Part shown: positions 1 through 4,070 of the stretch, one piece after another
Layout: each line of letters begins with the position of its first letter
How positions within the stretch are numbered: position 1 is the first letter of the stretch
Assembly (NCBI GenBank): GCA_001821475.1
Contig: MHMF01000011.1
Span: 1-5,424, forward strand
From: Candidatus Nealsonbacteria bacterium RIFCSPLOWO2_01_FULL_38_120
GTDB lineage: Bacteria > Patescibacteriota > Minisyncoccia > Minisyncoccales > GWA2-38-27
Direction of reading: 5' to 3'
DNA: 5,424 nucleotides
Notes under the pieces: generated by a model
The model's input: only the letters and a program-made list of their open reading frames with translations
Told to the model about the DNA's origin: nothing
Databases searched by the model: none
Position numbers and translations under genes: made by a program

Positions 1-1
1 C

Positions 2-124
2 GCTTTTCATTGCCAAAGTTGTAAAATTGATTTTATCGAGATATATTTTAAGGGCGAAAAAGAAAACGAAGACCGCGAAAGAATAAAGGATTATTTGAAA
101 AATTTTGAGCGGCGCGCCAGCTAA
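2..124 (+). CDS. C-terminal fragment of an unidentified protein with a CxxC motif (5' end outside window)
   Basis: The reading frame starting at base 2 is open from the window edge to a TAA at 122-124 and encodes 40 residues, beginning AFHCQSCKIDFIEIYF. It has a C-x-x-C pair at residues 4 and 7, which could be half of a zinc-binding knuckle, followed by a charged, probably helical tail (EKENEDRERIKDYLKNFE). I do not recognise the family, and too little is present to assign a function. Base composition fits the AT-rich genome up to about base 106. The last five codons (E-R-R-A-S) fall in the GC-rich block that starts near 107, so the natural C-terminus may have been replaced when that block arrived. 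That the frame is a real gene is inferred from its composition and from continuing off the window edge. Confidence 0.6.
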   Translation, partial: AFHCQSCKIDFIEIYFKGEKENEDRERIKDYLKNFERRAS

Positions 125-272
125 CGCCGGCACAAATTCCGTCGGCGTCCAAAGCGAGGGCGCGGCGGAAGGGGGGTGTGGGGGGGGAATTCCGCTTCGC
201 CCGAGCCGAAGTCCGCCAGCAGGCGGAGCGTCAGTTTCGTTCAAAGAAGGTTCGCGCATTTTCAAACAAAGG
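107..272. other. GC-rich, hairpin-rich non-coding block (possible inserted repeat element)
   Basis: Composition jumps from strongly AT-rich to strongly GC-rich at about base 107 and falls back near 240-275. The block holds an 8-bp palindrome GGCGCGCC (111-118), a G6-T-G-T-G8 run (171-187) flanked by GCGGAA (165-170) and TTCCGC (190-195), a CTTCG/CGAAG stem (195-211) and a TCCGCC/GGCGGA hairpin (212-227). A long open frame crosses it from 105 to 410, but its translation is low-complexity (Gly/Ala/Pro/Ser/Arg), resembles no protein I know, and overlaps the GIY-YIG start out of frame. I therefore treat the block as non-coding. Its sharp edges and position beside a GIY-YIG gene suggest a dispersed element, but only one copy is visible here. 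Confidence 0.5.
212..227. repeat. Short GC-rich hairpin TCCGCC-AGCA-GGCGGA
   Basis: A perfect 6-bp stem with a 4-base AGCA loop, inside the GC-rich block. As RNA or single-stranded DNA it would be very stable for its size. No T run follows it, so it is not a typical intrinsic terminator. It looks more like a REP-type repeat unit than a regulatory site, which is inference. Confidence 0.5.
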
Positions 273-274
273 GC

Positions 275-358
275 GCAGCGTAATAAATTTTTCCTTTGGA
301 AAAATTTAAACGCTGCTGGAACGTTTAAATTTTGCCGCGGCAAAATTTATTACGTTCC
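275..358. repeat. Nested palindromes: two adjacent hairpins built from four related arms
   Basis: Hairpin A (275-316) pairs 275-294 with 298-316 around a TTT loop. Hairpin B (318-358) pairs 318-337 with 338-358 around a CCGCGG centre. Each has the same imperfection: one arm reads CGTAATAAATTTT, the other CGTTTAAATTTT. The arms are arranged so that the outer pair (279-291 with 342-354, 13 bp) and the inner pair (301-312 with 322-333, 12 bp) match perfectly. The same 84 bases can therefore fold as two imperfect hairpins or as one long nested stem. The element ends 14 bp before the GIY-YIG start codon. Function unknown; a REP/MITE-like element or a structured leader are both possible. Confidence 0.75.
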
Positions 359-372
359 GCCCCGCCATAAAT

Positions 373-624
373 ATGTATTATGTCTATATTCTACAGGGTT
401 TGAAAGATAACAGTTTATATGTCGGGCATACTTCTAATTTAAAAAAGAGGTTTGACGAACATAATTCCGGAAAAAGTTTAGCGACAAAATCATTCATGCC
501 ATACAAACTTATTTTTTACGAAGCATTTATAAACAGAATTGACGCGAAAAATAGGGAAGAATATTTAAAAAACGGTTGGGGATGGAGAAGCGTTAAAAAG
601 ATTTTGAATAATTATTTTAATTAA
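373..624 (+). CDS. GIY-YIG nuclease superfamily protein (small single-domain type)
   Basis: This 83-residue protein is one complete GIY-YIG domain. The GIY-like strand is YYVYIL (residues 2-7) and the YIG-like strand is YVG (16-18). The expected catalytic arginine is R26 in LKKRFDEH, and the metal-binding glutamate is probably E62 in the R-E-x-Y-L-K segment (61-66). Length and layout match the small stand-alone GIY-YIG (UPF0213/YhbQ-like) proteins that occur in many copies in some bacteria. Family members cut or nick DNA, but the role of these small ones is mostly unproven. The ATG at 373 gives the usual M-Y-Y-V-Y-I-L start; no Shine-Dalgarno precedes it. The gene abuts a hairpin-rich GC-rich block and lies 5 bp before the antiporter gene. 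Family call is firm; nuclease activity and mobility are inferred. Confidence 0.9.
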   Translation: MYYVYILQGLKDNSLYVGHTSNLKKRFDEHNSGKSLATKSFMPYKLIFYEAFINRIDAKNREEYLKNGWGWRSVKKILNNYFN

Positions 625-629
625 GCTAT

Positions 630-1598
630 ATGATTTTTTTATATATTTTGCTTTTTATATTTTCCTGCCTGGTATTATTTTGGTCAGGGGCAAAGCTGGT
701 TGGTTATTTGACGCGTATGGCTGAATATCTGCATTGGCGGGAATTTGTGGTGGCGTTTTTTATTATGGCCGCCACTTGTTCTATTCCTAATCTTTTTGTC
801 GGCATAAATTCTGCCTTGAACGGTATTCCCCAGCTATCTTTTGGCGATATTGTCGGAGGGAATGTTGTTAACCTTACATTAGTTGTCGGTCTGGCGGTTT
901 TAGCCAGCGGAGCAAATATGTCAGCCGGGAGCAAGATGGTTCAAAGCAGCGTTATTTTCGTCGCTATTATTGCTATTTTGCCTTTGCTCTTAATGGCAGA
1001 CGGGGTATTGGGCCGGGCTGATGGCTTAATTTTAATCCTTCCTTTTTTTCTTTATGTTTTTTGGCTTTTTTCAAAAGAGGAAAGATTTAAAAAAGTTTAC
1101 GGCAATAAAATTTACGAAACCCGCGAGTTTAAAGAGGGTTTTTTTGGTTTTTTGAAAAATTTTGGAAAAATAATTTTTGCTCTGCTCTTGCTTTTAGCTG
1201 CTTCAGTCGGAATTGTTAAGAGCGCGATAATGTTTTCTGTTTTTTTTAATGCGCCGTTGGCGCTTATCGGAATTCTTGTTATCGGGCTGGGCGACACAGT
1301 TCCGGAAATGTATTTCAGCATTGTTTCTGCCAAAAGAAAACAAAACTGGCTCGTCCTGGGTGATTTAATTGGATCTGTGATTTACACTTCAACATTCGTT
1401 CTCGGGATAGTAGCCCTAATCCATCCCATTGTATCGTCAAATCAAAATTCTTTTTTTATAGCCAGAATTTTCTTGATGATTTCAGCTGTTTTATTTTTAC
1501 TTTTTACAAGAACAGAAAAGAAAATTACCATAAAAGAAGCCCTGTTTTTGATTTTTATTTATATTTTATTTCTGTTCGCTGAAATTTTTTTCAGATAG
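630..1598 (+). CDS. Sodium/calcium exchanger family (CaCA) membrane antiporter
   Basis: The 322-residue protein is almost entirely hydrophobic, with about ten likely membrane helices (near 2-22, 38-58, 76-95, 105-125, 131-148, 180-200, 206-222, 243-265, 272-292, 303-321) and a charged loop at about 149-178. It shows the internal duplication of the family: an alpha-1 repeat at about 44-90 (TCSIPN, then FGDIVGGNVVN) and an alpha-2 repeat at about 216-262 (GDTVPEM, then LGDLIGSVIY). Size fits prokaryotic exchangers such as YrbG and NCX_Mj, which trade Na+ or H+ for Ca2+. The usual acidic residue of alpha-1 (S-L-P-E) is Asn54 here, while Asp73 stands where many members have Asn; Glu226 and Asp245 are kept in alpha-2. 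Ion choice is therefore uncertain. It starts 5 bp after the GIY-YIG stop, without a visible Shine-Dalgarno, so the two are probably co-transcribed. Confidence 0.9.
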   Translation: MIFLYILLFIFSCLVLFWSGAKLVGYLTRMAEYLHWREFVVAFFIMAATCSIPNLFVGINSALNGIPQLSFGDIVGGNVVNLTLVVGLAVLASGANMSAGSKMVQSSVIFVAIIAILPLLLMADGVLGRADGLILILPFFLYVFWLFSKEERFKKVYGNKIYETREFKEGFFGFLKNFGKIIFALLLLLAASVGIVKSAIMFSVFFNAPLALIGILVIGLGDTVPEMYFSIVSAKRKQNWLVLGDLIGSVIYTSTFVLGIVALIHPIVSSNQNSFFIARIFLMISAVLFLLFTRTEKKITIKEALFLIFIYILFLFAEIFFR

Positions 1599-1601
1599 AG
1601 G

Positions 1602-1632
1602 AATAATGACGGGAGCATCTCCCGTCATTATT
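1602..1632 (+). terminator. Perfect 14-bp hairpin after the antiporter gene, probable terminator
   Basis: Arms 1602-1615 and 1619-1632 are perfectly complementary (AATAATGACGGGAG and its reverse complement) around a 3-base CAT loop, beginning 4 bases after the antiporter stop codon. Position and strength fit transcription termination or mRNA 3'-end protection. It lacks a T run downstream (GGAAATTG follows), so it is not a textbook intrinsic terminator. Being symmetric, it could also be a protein-binding dyad. Confidence 0.6.
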
Positions 1633-1651
1633 GGAAATTGTTCACGGGAAA

Positions 1652-1681
1652 TTGCCATTGATTTTTTATGGGTTTTAATAT
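1652..1681 (+). promoter_or_regulatory. Candidate promoter for rmuC
   Basis: TTGCCA (1652-1657; five of six matches to the -35 consensus) is followed after 18 bases by TAATAT (1676-1681; four of six matches to -10). It lies between the preceding hairpin and the rmuC ATG at 1700 and would start transcription near 1688, giving a very short leader. AT-rich DNA yields such matches by chance, so this is tentative. Confidence 0.35.
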
Positions 1682-1699
1682 AGGATAAATAATATTCAA

Positions 1700-2734
1700 A
1701 TGGAGATATTAATAATTTTTCTTTTAGCTTTGGTGGCGATAGGAATCGGGGGATTGTTTTTTTTATTGCTGGCTAAAAAATCTGATAACAAAGGGGAGTC
1801 ATTTTTGATGCTTCAACAGCAGTTGAATACCATAAACAATGTTTTAGACAGTAAACTCTCAGACTCAACAAAAGCTATTCAGGCGCAATTTGGACAGACA
1901 GCGAAAATAGTCCGGGATGTCACCGAAAGAGTGGCGCGGCTTGACGAGACGAATAAACAAGTGGTGGGATTTGCAGATCAGCTCCGCAGTTTGCAAGATA
2001 TTCTTAAAAATCCGAAACAAAGAGGAGTTCTGGGCGAATATTATCTTGAGACAGTGCTTAAAAATGTTTTGCCGCCCGGTTCTTATCAGATGCAATATCC
2101 TTTTAAGGATGGGAATATAGTTGACGCCGCGGTTTTTATTGAAAAAAGAGTTATTCCCATTGATTCAAAATTCAGTTTGGAAAATTATAACAGGATGGTA
2201 GAAGAACATAATTCGGTTGAAAAGAAGAGATACGAATTAGCTTTTGTGGCTGATTTGAAAATCCGCATTGAAGAAACGGCTAAATATGTAAGGCCTGAAG
2301 AGAATACAATGGATTTCGCTTTTATGTTTATACCGTCAGAAGCTGTTTATTACGATTTGATTATCAATAAAGTTGGGGCCATAACAGGAGAAACGGATAA
2401 TTTAATTTATTACGCGGGCAAGAAAAAAGTCGTTGTTGTTTCGCCGACTTCTTTCTTGGCCTATTTACAAACTGTCTTACAGGGACTGAGAAACCAGAAG
2501 ATTTCCGAACAGGCGAAGGAAATAATAAGACAAGTTGAACGGCTCGGCAAGCATATGGTTGTTTGCAGCGAATATATGAAACGGCTTGGAAGCCATCTGG
2601 GCGAGACAGTCGGAAGCTACAATAAAGCGAGCAAAGAATTTATTAAAATTGATAAAGATGTGGTTAAAATTTCAGGCGGGGATTCAAAAATAAATATAAA
2701 AGGAATTGAACCGCCAGCAACCGAATCAAATTAA
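1700..2734 (+). CDS. rmuC: DNA recombination protein RmuC
   Basis: The 344-residue protein has an N-terminal membrane anchor (about 2-25), a helical, probably coiled-coil stretch (about 33-105), then the RmuC domain (about 106-305). Recognisable blocks are KQRGVLGEYYLETVL (106-120), VDAAV (141-145), PIDSKFSLENY (153-163), FAFMFIPSEAVYY (206-218) and VVVVSPTSFLAYLQTV (244-259). Asp142 with Asp155-Ser-Lys157 matches the PD-(D/E)xK arrangement predicted for this family's nuclease-like fold. RmuC limits inversions and other rearrangements at short inverted repeats in E. coli; its exact activity is not settled. At 344 residues it is shorter than the roughly 475-residue E. coli protein, mainly in the coiled coil and C-terminus. 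Upstream AGGA (1682-1685) lies 14 bases before the ATG, too far for a good Shine-Dalgarno. It appears to be a single-gene unit. Confidence 0.93.
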   Translation: MEILIIFLLALVAIGIGGLFFLLLAKKSDNKGESFLMLQQQLNTINNVLDSKLSDSTKAIQAQFGQTAKIVRDVTERVARLDETNKQVVGFADQLRSLQDILKNPKQRGVLGEYYLETVLKNVLPPGSYQMQYPFKDGNIVDAAVFIEKRVIPIDSKFSLENYNRMVEEHNSVEKKRYELAFVADLKIRIEETAKYVRPEENTMDFAFMFIPSEAVYYDLIINKVGAITGETDNLIYYAGKKKVVVVSPTSFLAYLQTVLQGLRNQKISEQAKEIIRQVERLGKHMVVCSEYMKRLGSHLGETVGSYNKASKEFIKIDKDVVKISGGDSKINIKGIEPPATESN

Positions 2735-2761
2735 GAATTATGAATTACGAATTACGAATTT
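2735..2761. repeat. Heptanucleotide tandem repeat, GAATTAC type
   Basis: Immediately after the rmuC stop codon, the 7-base unit GAATTA(C/T) is repeated head to tail about 3.9 times (starts at 2735, 2742, 2749 and 2756). The first copy ends in T, the next two in C, and the last is partial. It is non-coding. Short heptamer tandem repeats of this style resemble the STRR repeats described in cyanobacteria; whether this one is dispersed through its genome cannot be seen here. Confidence 0.8.
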
Positions 2762-2818
2762 CTCCTCCACCTTTCCTCCCATCCGCAGAAGGGGATGATT
2801 GAAGAGAGGGTAGCTATT

Positions 2819-2824
2819 TATATT
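2819..2824 (+). promoter_or_regulatory. Candidate -10 box for rplU (leaderless arrangement)
   Basis: TATATT (five of six matches to the -10 consensus) lies exactly 8 bases before the rplU ATG, which would place the transcript start at or within a base or two of the start codon. No good -35 sits at the usual spacing; TTGAAG at 2799-2804 is too close. The only purine-rich Shine-Dalgarno-like stretch (GAGAGGG, 2804-2810) is 22 bases from the ATG. Suggestive only. Confidence 0.3.
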
Positions 2825-2832
2825 CAAATATT

Positions 2833-3144
2833 ATGTTGGCAGTGATAAAAACAGGGGGCAAGCAGTATCTTGTCAAACCCGGGGATAAAATAGAAATAGA
2901 GAAAATTGGAAAAGATGAAGGCGAAGAAATAATCTTTGGAGAAGTTTTGCTGTTTGAAAAAAGCGGAAAATTGGAAATCGGAAATCCTTTTATAAAAGGG
3001 GCCCGAGTTTTCGGCAAGATTTTAAAGCAGGAGAAAGGGGACAAGGAAATAATTTTTAGATACAAAGCAAAAACAAGGCGGCGAACAAAAAAAGGCCATC
3101 GCCAATTTTTCACCGAAGTTCAAATCACAAAAATAGGGGACTAA
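2833..3144 (+). CDS. rplU: 50S ribosomal protein L21
   Basis: The product is 103 residues, the typical bacterial L21 length. It begins MLAVIKTGGKQYLVKPGD, matching the usual M-Y-A-[IV]-[IV]-x-T-G-G-K-Q-Y-x-V start, and ends with the basic signature FRYKAKTRRRTKKGHRQFFT (75-94) that contacts 23S rRNA. L21 is part of the large subunit. The ATG at 2833 is the only plausible start: the frame upstream holds no ATG, GTG or TTG before a TGA at 2800-2802. In most bacteria rplU is followed by rpmA (L27); here a terminator-like hairpin and then thpR follow, so the usual pair is split. The 98-base spacer before it contains a pyrimidine-rich stretch (2761-2780) and a purine-rich stretch (2787-2810), but I could not fold a convincing autoregulatory leader from them. 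Confidence 0.96.
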   Translation: MLAVIKTGGKQYLVKPGDKIEIEKIGKDEGEEIIFGEVLLFEKSGKLEIGNPFIKGARVFGKILKQEKGDKEIIFRYKAKTRRRTKKGHRQFFTEVQITKIGD

Positions 3145-3158
3145 TCAAAAAAAACACC

Positions 3159-3175
3159 GCGAGATAATTTCTCGC
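3159..3175 (+). terminator. Probable rplU terminator
   Basis: GCGAGA (3159-3164) and TCTCGC (3170-3175) form a perfect 6-bp stem with a TAATT loop, 14 bases after the rplU stop. A T-rich tract follows (AGAGTTTGGTTTTATTATT), and an A-rich tract precedes it (3147-3154) that could extend the stem with bulges. The T tract is interrupted by Gs, so strength is uncertain. Confidence 0.5.
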
Positions 3176-3206
3176 AGAGTTTGGTTTTATTATTGGGTAT
3201 TTTAAT

Positions 3207-3279
3207 CAAAATGGAACAAGGATAAGATATAATTAGGTCAAAATAACTAATTAATATCTTAAAATCTTGTTCCATTTTG
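3207..3279. repeat. 73-bp long imperfect palindrome in the rplU-thpR spacer
   Basis: The outer arms 3207-3220 (CAAAATGGAACAAG) and 3266-3279 are perfect 14-bp complements. Inner arms 3224-3236 (AAGATATAATTAG) and 3247-3260 pair over 13 bp with a single bulged base. A 3-base against 5-base internal loop separates the two stems, and a 10-base apical loop (3237-3246) closes the structure. This is far longer than needed for a terminator, and one already precedes it. The interior includes an exact TATAAT (3228-3233) without a matching -35. It could be a MITE remnant, a dispersed palindromic repeat or a structured RNA. No clear target-site duplication flanks it and there is no ORF in it. Confidence 0.75.
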
Positions 3280-3347
3280 TTTAGTATGCCCGGCTGCTAT
3301 CAATTTACACTTAATAAAATTTGTGTTGATATGGGTATAAATAGAAA

Positions 3348-3378
3348 CAATATAACGGGAAGCGTTTCCGTTATATTG
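3348..3378 (+). promoter_or_regulatory. 31-bp dyad ending 7 bp before the thpR start codon (operator or 5' hairpin)
   Basis: Arms 3348-3361 and 3365-3378 pair over 14 bp (one G-T wobble, otherwise perfect; core CAATATAACGG and its complement) around a GCG loop. The right arm contains TATATT (3372-3377), 8 bases before the thpR ATG, so if that is the -10 box the dyad would be an operator covering it. Alternatively TATAAA at 3336-3341 is the -10 box, transcription starts near 3348, and the dyad becomes a hairpin at the very 5' end of the mRNA. A third reading, a terminator of upstream transcription, is less likely because no T run follows. Confidence 0.5.
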
Positions 3379-3385
3379 ATAGAAT

Positions 3386-4066
3386 ATGCAAAAACATAGA
3401 ATTTTTATCGCAGTGAATTTGCCGGAGAAAATAAGGAATAAATTGGCAGGATATAAAGAAAAATGGCCGGGATTGCCAGCAAGATGGACTAATCCGGAGA
3501 ATCTCCATATTACTTTGGCGTTTATCGGCTATGCCAGCGACGAGGAACTTGTTGAGGCGTGCGAGATAGCGAAGAAAGTTGCCGAGAAACATAATCCGTT
3601 TTCAGTAAATATAAATAAAATTTGCTATGGGCCGAAAAACAAGCCTGCATATATAAACGAAAATGAAGCTCGGCAGAATTTTCTAAAGTCCTCACCTTCC
3701 TTTGTTAAAGCCTTGGATGACAGGTCAGATGATTGTTCTTTTTCGGAGAACAAACCGCCGAGAATGGTTTGGGCGACGGGAAAAAAGTCAAAAGAATTTT
3801 CAACGTTGAAAAACGATTTAGATGATTTATTATTGGAATCGCAAAAGATTCGTTTTTCAGCGGATAGTAAAGAATTTTCTTCGCATATAACTTTGGCAAG
3901 GATTAGGGCGTGGGAGTGGCTTAAAATAGAGCCGGAAGAAAGGCCGGAAATTGATGAAGATATAGATATGAATTTTTTTATTGATTCAACTGAAGTAATG
4001 GAAAGCGAGCTGAAAAGAGGAGGGTCGAAGTATGAGATAATTGAGTCGTTTTCTTTTGAAAGTTAA
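3386..4066 (+). CDS. thpR: RNA 2',3'-cyclic phosphodiesterase (2H phosphoesterase, LigT/ThpR family)
   Basis: The 226-residue protein has the two H-x-T-x motifs that define the 2H superfamily: HITL at 41-44 (in NLHITLAFIG) and HITL at 167-170 (in SSHITLARIR). The N-terminus RIFIAVNLPEKIRNKL and the RWTNPENLHITL block are typical of ThpR, formerly called 2'-5' RNA ligase, which opens 2',3'-cyclic phosphates at RNA ends to 2'-phosphates. Family members are usually about 180 residues. Here roughly 35 extra hydrophilic residues (about 87-122) sit between the YGP strand (81-83) and the PPRMVWATG strand (124-132), well away from the catalytic histidines. The ATG at 3386 gives the expected N-terminus; no Shine-Dalgarno is present. 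Its stop is 4 bp before murC, so the two are likely one transcript. The family call is firm; the physiological substrate is unknown. Confidence 0.92.
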   Translation: MQKHRIFIAVNLPEKIRNKLAGYKEKWPGLPARWTNPENLHITLAFIGYASDEELVEACEIAKKVAEKHNPFSVNINKICYGPKNKPAYINENEARQNFLKSSPSFVKALDDRSDDCSFSENKPPRMVWATGKKSKEFSTLKNDLDDLLLESQKIRFSADSKEFSSHITLARIRAWEWLKIEPEERPEIDEDIDMNFFIDSTEVMESELKRGGSKYEIIESFSFES

Positions 4067-4070
4067 ATTT

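Noticed and set aside
275..358. CRISPR-like array
   Set aside because: The related arms are inverted, not direct, repeats and there are no regularly sized unique spacers or cas genes.
105..410. Open frame of 101 codons across the GC-rich block
   Set aside because: Its translation is low-complexity and frame-shadow-like, it overlaps both the upstream stop region and the GIY-YIG start out of frame, and most of it is explained by hairpin-forming repeats. GC-rich DNA has few stop codons, so length alone is weak evidence.
107..624. Group I intron or intein homing endonuclease context for the GIY-YIG gene
   Set aside because: The domain is free-standing with no DNA-binding tail, and I see no intron core, split gene or intein splice motifs around it.
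2814..3113. Antisense open frame of 99 codons opposite rplU
   Set aside because: It mirrors a certain ribosomal protein gene and its hydrophobic/serine-rich translation is typical of reverse-strand shadows of lysine/glutamate-rich genes.
4018..4040. Strong Shine-Dalgarno-like GAGGAGGG followed by ATG AGA TAA, then a TTG in the murC frame at 4041
   Set aside because: The purines encode K-R-G-G within thpR, the two-codon ORF is likely chance, and the TTG start would add ten residues before the conserved MurC start at the 4071 ATG.
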